DNA of 64,000 nucleotides from an uncultured Ruminococcus sp. (lineage in GTDB: Bacteria > Bacillota > Clostridia > Oscillospirales > Ruminococcaceae): NCBI GenBank assembly GCA_900538575.1, contig UPZA01000002.1:62001-126000 (forward strand), written 5' to 3'. Made by a program: the position numbers and the translations under genes. The notes under the pieces are model-generated. The model saw only the letters and a list, made by a program, of their open reading frames with translations, was not told the DNA's origin and searched no databases. Shown in pieces: positions 9,317 through 17,888 of this stretch; the stretch's first letter is position 1, and the number at the start of each line of letters is the position of its first letter.

Positions 9317-9724
9317 TTAATGACAGCCTCCGCATGACGAACAACTGCCCGAACAGCCGCTCGGCTGAGACGGACAGGTTTCAGGATCTTCTCCGTTAGC
9401 GCAAGCAGTAATAACATTATTGATTTCAGCCAGCATACCGTCCATAGCGTTCTTCGCTTTATTGAATTCAGCCATACTTGGGTTTACCATAATTTCACCG
9501 TAAAGATTTTTTATTACTCCGTCCAGCTCCTTAAGCCTATCGTCGTTCTTATCGGTTTTGGACATTTCCATATTAAGCTCAAGTCTTTTGTTGTTAAAAT
9601 CCCCGATAAGACGCTGAAGCTCCTCGTCCTTATCGTTCTTTTCCTTTGCGCTCTGATATGCGTCATATCTCTGATCCTGCTGAATAAGCTTTCCCAGCTC
9701 TCTCGCCATTTTGATTACATCCAT
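9317..9724 (-). CDS. YlbF/YmcA (Ric) family regulator with Cys-rich tail
   Basis: The 135-residue, mostly helical protein matches the YlbF/YmcA family: an MDVIKMARELGKLIQQDQRYDAYQSAKE opening and the VNPSMAEFNKAKNAMDGMLAEINNVI helix. The Bacillus members RicA and RicF work with YaaT in a complex that carries iron-sulfur clusters and affects RNase Y-dependent mRNA processing and development. Here the last 28 residues contain six cysteines (108, 117, 124, 128, 131, 134) ending C-S-S-C-G-G-C-H, which could bind a cluster or other metal. It follows miaB by 19 bases and likely shares its transcript. Which Ric paralogue it equals is uncertain. Confidence 0.82.
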   Translation of the reverse strand: MDVIKMARELGKLIQQDQRYDAYQSAKEKNDKDEELQRLIGDFNNKRLELNMEMSKTDKNDDRLKELDGVIKNLYGEIMVNPSMAEFNKAKNAMDGMLAEINNVITACANGEDPETCPSQPSGCSGSCSSCGGCH

Positions 9725-9743
9725 TTTATATAAACTCCTTTTA

Positions 9744-11123
9744 TTATAATATTTTTCCTATAACCGCCCAATTCTTAGCGCCGGTTATTTCTACTTCAAC
9801 AAAATTTCCTAATAGGGATTCTTCCCCTTCGAATTCAACAATAATAAATTCGCTGCTTTTACCTGTAAGCCATCCCTTGCGCTTGCCCTTTGAATCGGCT
9901 AAAACCCGCATTTTTCTGCCGATAAAACGTTTATAGCTTTCAGTTGAAATTTCGCGCTGCAACGCTAAAAGCTTAGTCATTCTTACGCTCTTTTCTTCGT
10001 CTGAAATTCTGTCCTCAATCATAGCCGCCTTTGTTCCTGAGCGTTTTGAATAAATAAACGAATAAATATTGTCATATCTTACAAGCCTTAAAAGCTCCAG
10101 CGTTTTTTCAAAATCCTCGTCTGTTTCATTCGGAAAGCCTACTATAATATCCGTAGTAAACGAAAAATCCGGAACAATGCTTCTCGCATGGCGTATGGTT
10201 TCCATATATTTTTCTATAGTATACCGCCGATTCATTTTTTCAAGTATATCGTTGCTTCCGCTCTGAACCGGAAGATGAAGATGTCTTTCCGCCTTATCGC
10301 AGCTTAGCATCGTATCTATAAGCTCAGGTCCCGCGTCCTTCGGATGAGAAGACATGAAACGTATTATAAAGTCGCCGTCGAGCTTATTTATACTCTCAAG
10401 CAGCATACGGAAATCTATTCCGGTTCCGAGATCATTTCCATATGAATTAACGTTCTGGCCCAAAAGCATTATTTCCTTATACCCTTGAGAAATAAGCTCC
10501 CTGACTTCGTTGAGAATATCCTCCGGCAGACGGCTTCTCTCCCGTCCCCTTACATAAGGAACAATACAATATGTGCAGAAATTATTACAGCCGTACATTA
10601 TAGGCACGGACGCCTTAAAGCTGCTGTCTCTTATCTGTTCAAGTCCCTCGACTGACATATTGTATTCGTTTGTATCAAACGCTTTTTTCTTTCCGTTTAA
10701 TTTTTCATAAAGAAGAATGGGAAGTCTGTCAAGCGCTGACGTACCGAACGCAATATCCACAAACGGATAGGACTTCTCAAGCTTTTTTATTACATGCTCA
10801 AGTCCCGCCATGCAGCCGCATAAACCAATTATCATTTTTGGATTCTGTTCCTTACAGCGCTTTAAAAATCCCAGATTTCCGAATACCCTGTCCTCGGCGT
10901 TCTCTCTGACAGCACAGGTATTAAATATAACAAAATCGGCGTTTTCCGGATTATCTGTGAAGCCATATCCCATCTTTGCGAGCATTCCCTTTATTTTTTC
11001 ACCGTCTGAGAAATTAAGCTGACATCCGTAGCTGTGTACGCATGCAAGCGGCGGACTATCAATAAGAGAAATTATTTCCGAAACCGCGTTTATATATTCC
11101 GCAGCAGTCATTTCCTTGTTCAA
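9744..11123 (-). CDS. miaB: tRNA-2-methylthio-N6-dimethylallyladenosine synthase MiaB
   Basis: This 459-residue radical-SAM methylthiotransferase adds ms2 to the i6A37 made by MiaA. The N-terminal UPF0004 domain carries the three cluster cysteines (HSYGCQLNFSD, FNTCAVRENA and GLCGCMAG). The radical-SAM motif is YGCNNFCTYCIVPYVRGRERSR near residue 180, and a C-terminal TRAM domain ends the protein (about 390-455). The start is a TTG with GGAGG six bases upstream; the ATG four codons later sits too far from that site. It lies downstream of mtnN, which recycles products of SAM chemistry. Confidence 0.95.
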   Translation of the reverse strand: MNKEMTAAEYINAVSEIISLIDSPPLACVHSYGCQLNFSDGEKIKGMLAKMGYGFTDNPENADFVIFNTCAVRENAEDRVFGNLGFLKRCKEQNPKMIIGLCGCMAGLEHVIKKLEKSYPFVDIAFGTSALDRLPILLYEKLNGKKKAFDTNEYNMSVEGLEQIRDSSFKASVPIMYGCNNFCTYCIVPYVRGRERSRLPEDILNEVRELISQGYKEIMLLGQNVNSYGNDLGTGIDFRMLLESINKLDGDFIIRFMSSHPKDAGPELIDTMLSCDKAERHLHLPVQSGSNDILEKMNRRYTIEKYMETIRHARSIVPDFSFTTDIIVGFPNETDEDFEKTLELLRLVRYDNIYSFIYSKRSGTKAAMIEDRISDEEKSVRMTKLLALQREISTESYKRFIGRKMRVLADSKGKRKGWLTGKSSEFIIVEFEGEESLLGNFVEVEITGAKNWAVIGKIL

Positions 11124-11153
11124 GTCAAACCTCCGTATGAAATAATCATACCA

Positions 11154-11831
11154 TTAAATTCTTCTGATCATTTCCAGAACTATTTCAGCAACGCGTTTAG
11201 CGGCAATTTTTTCAAACTCGTCAAATGACATTTCCCCGTTATCATCCGAATTATCGGAAATACACCTTAAGCTAAGAAACGGAATACCGTTAATAAAAGC
11301 GCAGTGACCGACCGCCGAGCTTTCCATATCTACAGCAAGCGGTGAGAATTTACCGCATATTTCCTTTTTTATTTCGCTGCTTGAAATAAACGATTCTCCG
11401 GAAACGATCCGACCTATATGCCTTGCATAATGAAAATCATCGCAGGTTTCACAAGCGATTTTGACAAGGTTTTCGTCTGCTTTGAAAATACTGTTATACG
11501 GGGGATAATTGTTTAAAAATCTAAGCTCCAGATCATGCGGGAGAACCTCGTTTGAAACGACTATATCGCATATCTTTACAGAATCGTCCATGCCTCCGGC
11601 AACTCCGGTATTAATAATAGCTTCCACATTAAAGCGGTCTATCATTACCTGCGCGCACACGGCGGCATTTACCTTTGCAATACCGCAGCATGCGTTTACA
11701 ATAAGCTTTCCGTCAAAAACATTTATATAAAACTCAAAGCCTGAATGCTTAACAACTGCCGAACCCGCAAGCGTTTTTCTGATATCCGCAAGCTCAGACG
11801 GCATCGCTCCTATAATTCCTATAATATTCAT
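11154..11831 (-). CDS. mtnN: 5'-methylthioadenosine/S-adenosylhomocysteine nucleosidase
   Basis: The 225-residue enzyme hydrolyses methylthioadenosine, S-adenosylhomocysteine and 5'-deoxyadenosine to adenine plus a thioribose, homocysteine or sugar. Hallmarks are the MNIIGIIGAMPSEL opening, NTGVAGG, the VDMESSAVGH substrate-binding segment and LRCISDNSD with the catalytic Asp. The ATG at 11831 is preceded by GGAGG five bases away; an upstream in-frame TTG is too close to that site. It is probably the first gene of a leader with a sigma-A-like promoter at 11863-11891. Supplying it before miaB makes sense, since MiaB releases SAH and 5'-deoxyadenosine. Confidence 0.95.
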   Translation of the reverse strand: MNIIGIIGAMPSELADIRKTLAGSAVVKHSGFEFYINVFDGKLIVNACCGIAKVNAAVCAQVMIDRFNVEAIINTGVAGGMDDSVKICDIVVSNEVLPHDLELRFLNNYPPYNSIFKADENLVKIACETCDDFHYARHIGRIVSGESFISSSEIKKEICGKFSPLAVDMESSAVGHCAFINGIPFLSLRCISDNSDDNGEMSFDEFEKIAAKRVAEIVLEMIRRI

Positions 11832-11862
11832 TTTTTCCTCCAAAAGTAATCTATACTTTTTT

Positions 11863-11891
11863 ATTATACCAAATTAAATTACATTCCGCAA
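11863..11891 (-). promoter_or_regulatory. sigma-A-like promoter for mtnN
   Basis: On the minus strand TTGCGG (11891-11886), a 17-base spacer and TATAAT (11868-11863) lie 31 bases before the mtnN start. The -10 is perfect and the -35 is half-conserved. Transcription probably covers mtnN and miaB. Confidence 0.55.
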
Positions 11892-11908
11892 TACCTAAAA
11901 ACGACAAA

Positions 11909-12228
11909 TTATTTTTTCTTCCCGCGATTTAATTCAGGAAGCTCATCATACATTGCGTCTAGCATATCTTTCAAGCCTTCCGTATTCATACTGTCAATAA
12001 CCCTGAGCATTTCCTTTGCTCCCGAATAAAGCATCTCAAACTCTGCGTCAGGCATAAATCTCTTAGCGGCGCTTACCGGCTTAATAAGAAACTTGTTATC
12101 ATATCTACCTTTCTCTACCTTATCTCTGAAATAAATACATATTCGCCCATCATTTTTCTGTAAGCTATCCCGTCTATGCCGGAAAGTCTTTCCAATACGC
12201 TATTCAAATATTCAACGGTCGTTGACAT
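11909..12228 (-). pseudogene. TfoX N-terminal-domain family gene, broken by one frameshift
   Basis: Reading leftward from ATG 12228 (AGGAAG upstream), the frame gives MSTTVEYLNSVLERLSGIDG..YRKMMGEYVF and then stops. Shifting by one base at the TTTATTT run near 12125 restores YFRDKVEKGRYDNKFLIKP..AKRFMPDAEFEML..GAKEMLRVID..MLDAMYDELPELNRGKKK and a TAA at 11909. Together this is a near-complete TfoX_N-type protein of about 106 residues. Total length (320) is one base short of a multiple of three, consistent with a single deletion. Such small proteins in Firmicutes have no firm function. It could also be a sequencing or assembly error at a T-rich run. Confidence 0.8.
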
Positions 12229-12280
12229 TTTAAATCTTCTTCCTGTTAGTATTTAATAAGTAATTTTTTATAAATCAAAA

Positions 12281-12306
12281 TGCCGTATCCGGTTCAGAAT
12301 ACGGCA
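12281..12306 (-). terminator. intrinsic terminator after pncB
   Basis: An 8-bp perfect stem (TGCCGTAT/ATACGGCA, 10-base loop) begins nine bases past the pncB stop. On the minus strand it is followed by TTTTGATTT, which fits a leftward rho-independent terminator. Confidence 0.75.
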
Positions 12307-12314
12307 AATAAAAT

Positions 12315-13763
12315 TTAGCTTAATTCCTTAAAATAACGGTTTAGCATATCCTGCTTAAGCGTCCAGAGATCAGCGGAAAGATCAACATAATATTTATGAG
12401 GATTTTCAAATCTCTTAACTTCGTCCCAGATCTTTGAAAGCTCGCTGTCGCAGTAATCTCTGATTTCATCTATTGAGAATTTTTTATAGACGCATTTTCC
12501 GTTTACAAAAACCGGCTTTTGAAGCTCTTCCACAGAAAAATCCTTCAACGTCTTTTTCTTATAGGTAAATTCAGGATCAAAAATCTCATAAGGCTTGCTT
12601 TCGTCTATAGACTCGTCGGCAAGCAATATAACATCGGCAAGCGCTTTACCCGTATTTTTACAGAATAATCTGACCGGCTTTTTAAAACCGGGATTTGTAA
12701 TTTTAACAGCGTTTTCCGAAAGCTTTATCCGCGGAACAATTTTACCGTCCTCTTCGACTGCCGTCAGCTTATAAACTCCGCCGAAAACCGGCTCCGCTTT
12801 GCTGGTGACAAGCCTTTCTCCGACTCCGAAGCTGTCAAGCGTCGCTCCCTGCACCAATAGATCGCGTATCAGATATTCGTCAAGAGAATTTGAAGCAACA
12901 ATTTTATGACCGGTAAATCCTGCTTCATCCAGCATTTTCCTTGCCTTTTTTGAAAGATACGCTATATCGCCGCTGTCAATTCTTATACCGCCGTTATGAT
13001 AACCCCTTTTATCAAGCTCCTCAAATACCTTAATGGCATTCGGCACGCCTGACTTCAGCACATTATAAGTATCAACAAGCAATACGCAGTTATCGGGATA
13101 GCATTCGGCGTATGCCCTGAAGGCTTCAATCTCAGATGGGAAAAGCTGTACCCAGCTATGCGCCATAGTTCCCATTGCCGGAACGGAAAATTCTCTGTCC
13201 GTTATTGTACACGCCGTCCCTGCACATCCGCCGATATAGGCTGCTCTGGCTCCATAAATCGCTCCGTCCGCACCCTGCGCTCTTCTCGAGCCGAATTCCA
13301 TTACAGGACGTCCCTGCGCGGCTCTGACTATCCGGCTTGCTTTAGTGGCTATAAGACTTTGATGATTCAGAATGAGAAGCAGCATAGTTTCAATCAACTG
13401 AGCCTGAATAACAGGACCTCTGACAGTTACAAGCGGTTCGTTAGGAAATATAGGCGTTCCTTCCGGAACAGCCCACACGTCGCATGAAAATTTAAAGTCT
13501 TTTAAATAATCAAGAAAATCTTCACAGAATATTTTTTTACTTCTGAGAAAATCAATATCGGAATCCGTAAATTTAATGGATTCTATATAATCTATTACCT
13601 GTTCCAACCCGGCGAATATTGCATATCCTCCGTTTTCCGGAACACGTCTGAAAAACATATCGAAATAAACGATCGTATCTCCCATACCGTTTTCAAGATA
13701 ACCGTTTCCCATTGTAAGCTCATAAAAATCCATAAGCATTGTAAGATTTCTTTTATCAGTCAA
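12315..13763 (-). CDS. pncB: nicotinate phosphoribosyltransferase
   Basis: The 482-residue enzyme makes nicotinate mononucleotide from nicotinate and PRPP for NAD salvage. It opens LTDKRNLTMLMDFYELTMGNGYL and carries MEFGSRRAQG, the HSW segment (MGTMAHSWVQLFPSE) and GIRIDSGD with VASNSLDEYLI, as in class I/II NAPRTases. Start: the TTG at 13763, seven bases after GGGAGG, gives the family's usual N-terminus and overlaps the upstream nicotinamidase-like stop by eight bases. A TTG further upstream has no ribosome site. The pairing supplies nicotinamide to nicotinate to NaMN. Confidence 0.94.
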   Translation of the reverse strand: MTDKRNLTMLMDFYELTMGNGYLENGMGDTIVYFDMFFRRVPENGGYAIFAGLEQVIDYIESIKFTDSDIDFLRSKKIFCEDFLDYLKDFKFSCDVWAVPEGTPIFPNEPLVTVRGPVIQAQLIETMLLLILNHQSLIATKASRIVRAAQGRPVMEFGSRRAQGADGAIYGARAAYIGGCAGTACTITDREFSVPAMGTMAHSWVQLFPSEIEAFRAYAECYPDNCVLLVDTYNVLKSGVPNAIKVFEELDKRGYHNGGIRIDSGDIAYLSKKARKMLDEAGFTGHKIVASNSLDEYLIRDLLVQGATLDSFGVGERLVTSKAEPVFGGVYKLTAVEEDGKIVPRIKLSENAVKITNPGFKKPVRLFCKNTGKALADVILLADESIDESKPYEIFDPEFTYKKKTLKDFSVEELQKPVFVNGKCVYKKFSIDEIRDYCDSELSKIWDEVKRFENPHKYYVDLSADLWTLKQDMLNRYFKELS

Positions 13764-14421
13764 AATCAATTCCTCCCGTAAGTTCAATGCCGGCGTTTCT
13801 CATAAAAATAAAAGCCGCCGTATTCATAAATACGTTATAATGATTATCGGCGTCGTAGGTTTCCACCATATTTACCGGTACAGCAATTCGACAATGCTTA
13901 TCAGCCTGATCAAAATATGTTTTGAGAGTAAGACAAAAATTCATAACGCATATATCTGTACAGTCGCCGCATACTATAAAATTCTTTATATTAGGGTTAT
14001 CAGAAAGAAACCTCTGAAATTCAGGACAATGAAAACCGTTTGTTGAATTCTTCTCTGCTATTATATAACCGCCGATATTTTTCAATTCATCAACAATTTC
14101 ACTTTCAGCCCCGCCCCTAAGACAATGAACAGGAAAGGATGAAAACTCCTTGGACGACGGACTATGGCAATCTGCAAACGCCACTGCGGGAATATCGTTT
14201 GCAACCGCATATTTCAGAAGTTTTTCAACCTGCGGAATAATACCCGCTATATTATTATCGTGAAGAGCCCCTTCGTTTATAAAGCCGTTTATTATATCAA
14301 CCATAATAACCGCAGTTTCGGAGCTTTCAAAACTGCCCGCTTTTACTGAAGAAAGTGACTTTATATAATCATAAGCGTCTGAAATCATTTTTTCAGATTT
14401 TTTTAAAAATAAATCTTTCAT
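13756..14421 (-). CDS. isochorismatase-family cysteine hydrolase, probable nicotinamidase
   Basis: The 221-residue protein has the cysteine-hydrolase fold. A catalytic Asp lies in VIMVDIINGFINEGAL and a D-x-H metal-type segment in FADCHSPSSKEFSSFPVHCLRGG. A Lys follows in the IIAEKNSTNGF region, and the nucleophile Cys is in CGDCTDICVMNF. Nicotinamidases convert nicotinamide to nicotinate. Its eight-base overlap with pncB strongly supports that role here. Isochorismatase or another amidase activity cannot be excluded from sequence alone, so I leave the symbol blank. A GAGGTG site precedes the ATG. Confidence 0.82.
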   Translation of the reverse strand: MKDLFLKKSEKMISDAYDYIKSLSSVKAGSFESSETAVIMVDIINGFINEGALHDNNIAGIIPQVEKLLKYAVANDIPAVAFADCHSPSSKEFSSFPVHCLRGGAESEIVDELKNIGGYIIAEKNSTNGFHCPEFQRFLSDNPNIKNFIVCGDCTDICVMNFCLTLKTYFDQADKHCRIAVPVNMVETYDADNHYNVFMNTAAFIFMRNAGIELTGGIDFD

Positions 14422-14466
14422 AATACACCTCAGTTTATTATCTGCTGTACCGATTTGATTATTCGT

Positions 14467-15264
14467 TTACGAAATACTCCGCCTAAGCTGATCAAGCATT
14501 AAATCATAGGCCGCACTGTTTAGATGTATACCGTCGCCTCCGGAATATTCAGTATTCATATTTCCGCTTTCATCCTTTAATACCGAAGAGCAGTCCACAT
14601 AATGCAGTTTTTCATTTTTGTAATTCTCAACTGTTATTTTAAGCTGATTATTAGCGCTTATTATGGTATCATTCGCGATATTTCCGCAGTCTGCCGAAAC
14701 AGGAGTTATCGACATGATATAAATCTCAGATTCCGGACACACCTTCATGACATCTTCGGTAAAGTCCATGTATTTATCCGAAAAATTTTCAGGCGAATAT
14801 GTATTTATATCATTAAGTCCCATGGATATAACAATATATTCTGGATTTTTATAGCTTAGAATAGTCAGCGCGGCTAACTTTTCTGATCTGTATTCAAAGG
14901 TAAAATCCCTTATATTTGACGGTCCTACGCATGGCGCCGCAATAACATCTTCCATTTCCACCTTTTGATATGCCCCGTACCCTAAAGTAACGGAATCGCC
15001 GACGAAGGCTATATTTTCAAGGACGCTGTTAAATTGTTCATCGTTAAGTTCATCATTAACACTGCTATCGGCGGTCTTCGTTTCCATTGCCGGCTCTTTT
15101 GTCTCGAAAGCTGCCGTTACGGGTATTTCCTCCTCCGTCTCTGTCGAATAAATAATACCGCCTTCGGCGGCCGCCGTCATATCATTATCAGAATTATTTA
15201 TTTTCTTACATGAATTAAGAATTAATACCGCCGCAAATATAATTAACAACGATCTTTTTTTCAT
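14467..15264 (-). CDS. SGNH/GDSL-family esterase-like lipoprotein
   Basis: This 265-residue exported protein has a short signal peptide ending in the lipobox LNSC (Cys19), so it should be a membrane-anchored lipoprotein. A Thr/Glu-rich linker (20-80) precedes an SGNH hydrolase domain: block I FVGDSVTLGYGAY (Ser91), block III SMGLNDINTY and block V DGIHLNSAAYD with the Asp-His pair near the C-terminus. The family removes acyl groups from sugars, lipids or peptidoglycan; the substrate here is unknown. It is bounded upstream by the ispH-S1 terminator and has its own GAGGG ribosome site. Confidence 0.87.
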   Translation of the reverse strand: MKKRSLLIIFAAVLILNSCKKINNSDNDMTAAAEGGIIYSTETEEEIPVTAAFETKEPAMETKTADSSVNDELNDEQFNSVLENIAFVGDSVTLGYGAYQKVEMEDVIAAPCVGPSNIRDFTFEYRSEKLAALTILSYKNPEYIVISMGLNDINTYSPENFSDKYMDFTEDVMKVCPESEIYIMSITPVSADCGNIANDTIISANNQLKITVENYKNEKLHYVDCSSVLKDESGNMNTEYSGGDGIHLNSAAYDLMLDQLRRSIS

Positions 15265-15283
15265 AGTGTATACCCTCTATACA

Positions 15284-15314
15284 AATTAAGGCGAGTTTAA
15301 AACCCGCCTTAATT
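15284..15314 (-). terminator. hairpin terminator after ispH-S1
   Basis: Perfect 10-bp arms AATTAAGGCG/CGCCTTAATT flank an 11-base loop, 13 bases past the ispH-S1 stop. The following U-run is weak (TTTGT), so termination may be partial. Confidence 0.6.
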
Positions 15315-15327
15315 TTATTGATAATAA

Positions 15328-17268
15328 TTATTCAGCGTCTTCCTCGTCATTTTCAGAATTATCCAGCAAAGCACGCATTGAAATACTGATTCTCTTCTTT
15401 TCAATATCAATTTCTGTAATCTTCGCTTCAACCTCCTGTCCGACAGAAAGAACGTCAGCTACATTTTCAACTCTCTGATCCGCAATCTGAGAAATATGAA
15501 TAAGTCCGTCAACGCCCTCTATAATCTGTGCAAACGCTCCGAAAGGAGTAATTGAAACCACTTTAGCGTTTACTACGTCGCCGACTTTATATGTGTTTTC
15601 AAACTTAACCCAAGGATTATCCTCAGCCTTCTTGAATCCAAGCGATATTCTGCCGGCTTCCTTATCAAGATCCTTAATATAAACCTCAAGAATATCTCCT
15701 ACGCTTACCACCTGACTTGGGTGCTTTATCCGGCTCCATGAAAGCTCGGAAATATGAACCATACCGTCTATTCCGCCTAAGTCTACAAAGGCGCCGTAAT
15801 TAGTAAGGGACTTTACCTCGCCCTTATAAACCTTGCCTATTTCCGCCGTTTCCCAGAACGCTGCCTTAGCGGCTTCCTTCTGAGCCTTCGCAACAGCCTT
15901 TATAGAGCCTACTGCCCTGCGGCGCGACTCATTAACCTCGATAATCTTAAGCTCTACCTTCTTTTTAAGAAGCTCCTCAAGATTCTTATCTCTGCTTAAT
16001 CCTGTCTGTGAAGCCGGAACAAAAACCCTGACTCCGTCAACTGAAACGAGTATACCGCCCTTGACAACGTTTTGAACAACGCCCTCTACGACCTTATCCT
16101 CGTCCTTAGCCTTGGTTATATTGTCAAAGCCGACAAGCTCGTCTACCTTTTTCTTTGAAAGCATAACAATGCCGTCCTGATCGTTGATCTTAGTAACAAT
16201 GAGCTCAACCTCGTCGCCGACGCTTACAACGTCAGAAGGTTTCTTCATAGGATCGTCCGTCAGTTCAGAAAGCGGAACATAACCGGTATGCTTTGTTCCG
16301 ATATCTACAATTGCTTCACTGTTGTTAAGCGCTGCAATATAGCCTTTAACACGCTCTCCTGTATGTACTTTCTTGAAGGACTGCTCAAGCGCCTCCTCAA
16401 AATTAATGTCCTCTAAAATTTCAGCCATGGTATTTTGTACCTCCTTAATTATATAAGCCGGTGTGGATGCCCCGGCAGTAATGCCTATTTTTTCAGCATT
16501 ATTCAGGTTTAATGTATAAAGCTCGTCCGAATTTTCTATATGATATGAGCAGCAGTTTTCCGAACATACATTAAATAATTTTATTGTATTTGAACTGTTT
16601 CTGCCGCCCACAACGATCATTATATCAACCTCTTTAGAGAGCAAAGCTGCGTCGGACTGCCTCCGTGAAGTTGCATTGCATATCGTGTCGAAAACAAGGA
16701 TATTTTCATTATCCTTGGGAATAACCTTTAGACACTCTCCCCATACTAATATATTATACGTTGTTTGCGCAACAATTGCAAGCTTTTTTTCTAAATTCTT
16801 ATATTTTTTTTCAAAAAAATCCTTTAATTCAGTTTCATCCTTAAAAACAAAGCAATTCTCACCGCAATGCCCCACAATTCCCTGAACCTCCGGATGGCTT
16901 TCGTCTCCCGCAATAAGTATATAATATCCCTCTTCTGATTTTTCACGCACTATTTTATGAATCCTTGCAACAAAAGGACATGTAGCGTCTATATAATCGT
17001 TTCCCTTCTGTGAAAGCTCGTCATATATTTTCCTTCCCACCCCGTGAGAACGTATGACAGCTTTTTCATTTTCATCAAGCTCTCCGACGTCTTCAATGAT
17101 CCGCACGCCCTTTTTCTTAAGATCTTCCACTACGTCACGGTTATGAATAATGGGACCGAGAGTTGCGACTCTGCCGCCGTACTTTTCAAGCTCCTCATAT
17201 ACAAGCTTTACCGCCCTGTCAACGCCGAAGCAAAAGCCGGCGGTCTTTGCTGTTTTTATTTCAGCCAT
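15328..17268 (-). CDS. ispH: bifunctional IspH (HMBPP reductase) - ribosomal S1-domain protein
   Basis: The 646-residue protein joins two known proteins. Residues 1-285 are IspH, the [4Fe-4S] enzyme of the last MEP-pathway step. Cluster cysteines 13, 97 and 197 and His 42, 75 and 125 sit in GFCFGVDRAV, ATCPFV, ICNATSRRQSDA, IIHNRDV, RSHGVG and ESHPEVQG. Residues about 303-634 contain four S1 RNA-binding repeats, the last two typical (YGAFVDLGGIDGMVHISELS and PFGAFAQIIEGVDGLIHISQ). This fusion is known in Clostridia. GGGAG before ATG 17268 sets the start. It follows cmk-plsC, whereas rpsA often follows cmk in bacteria. Confidence 0.95.
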   Translation of the reverse strand: MAEIKTAKTAGFCFGVDRAVKLVYEELEKYGGRVATLGPIIHNRDVVEDLKKKGVRIIEDVGELDENEKAVIRSHGVGRKIYDELSQKGNDYIDATCPFVARIHKIVREKSEEGYYILIAGDESHPEVQGIVGHCGENCFVFKDETELKDFFEKKYKNLEKKLAIVAQTTYNILVWGECLKVIPKDNENILVFDTICNATSRRQSDAALLSKEVDIMIVVGGRNSSNTIKLFNVCSENCCSYHIENSDELYTLNLNNAEKIGITAGASTPAYIIKEVQNTMAEILEDINFEEALEQSFKKVHTGERVKGYIAALNNSEAIVDIGTKHTGYVPLSELTDDPMKKPSDVVSVGDEVELIVTKINDQDGIVMLSKKKVDELVGFDNITKAKDEDKVVEGVVQNVVKGGILVSVDGVRVFVPASQTGLSRDKNLEELLKKKVELKIIEVNESRRRAVGSIKAVAKAQKEAAKAAFWETAEIGKVYKGEVKSLTNYGAFVDLGGIDGMVHISELSWSRIKHPSQVVSVGDILEVYIKDLDKEAGRISLGFKKAEDNPWVKFENTYKVGDVVNAKVVSITPFGAFAQIIEGVDGLIHISQIADQRVENVADVLSVGQEVEAKITEIDIEKKRISISMRALLDNSENDEEDAE

Positions 17269-17269
17269 T

Positions 17270-17869
17270 TTATTCTCCCTCAACAAGATCAGATATAGAC
17301 CTCATTATCTTTCCTTTTATTTCCTTAAGCTCATGAGGCGTCGGCTCGCTGCTCAGGCTAAGCTCTGCCGGATGTATAGGCTTGCCGTATCTTACTGTTA
17401 CCCTGGATCTGAAACGCAGCTTTCCGTTATAAACTATTCCCGCCGGAACAACCGGAACGCCGGCTCTTGCGGCAATCAGAGCCACCCCCGTTTTACCCTT
17501 TCCTACCTTGCCGGTCTTGCTTCTTGTACCCTCCGGAAAAATAACAAGACGTCTGCCATCTTTTATTTTTGACACCGAATCGTCAATAACGGAAAGATCT
17601 CCGGTTCCCCTCGAAACGGGAAACGCTCCCAGTTTTCTGATAAGCCATCCGAAAAGCGGGTTTCGGAAAAGCTCGGCTTTAGCGACAAAGGAAAATTTAC
17701 TGCATCCAGACGTAACCGCAATCAACGGAGGATCGGCGTAGCTTCTGTGATTAGACGCTATTACATAGCTGCCGGACGGAAGATTTTCACGCCCTTCAAC
17801 CTTCACATGATAAGCAAAGTAATATATTCCTTTAACGAATCCATAAAGACATCTGAAAAAAATATTCAT
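17270..17869 (-). CDS. plsC: 1-acyl-sn-glycerol-3-phosphate acyltransferase
   Basis: The 199-residue membrane-associated enzyme acylates lysophosphatidate to phosphatidate in phospholipid synthesis. The acyltransferase motifs are NHRSYADPP (the H-x4-D pair, His41 and Asp46), the FPVSRGTGD region, FPEGTRSK near residue 115 and a VPVVPAGI-type motif IV. An N-terminal hydrophobic segment anchors it. It lies between cmk (19 bases upstream) and ispH-S1 (one base downstream), a conserved clostridial order. The upstream site is a weak GGTGAA. Confidence 0.93.
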   Translation of the reverse strand: MNIFFRCLYGFVKGIYYFAYHVKVEGRENLPSGSYVIASNHRSYADPPLIAVTSGCSKFSFVAKAELFRNPLFGWLIRKLGAFPVSRGTGDLSVIDDSVSKIKDGRRLVIFPEGTRSKTGKVGKGKTGVALIAARAGVPVVPAGIVYNGKLRFRSRVTVRYGKPIHPAELSLSSEPTPHELKEIKGKIMRSISDLVEGE

Positions 17870-17888
17870 TTCATTTCACCAATTCCAT

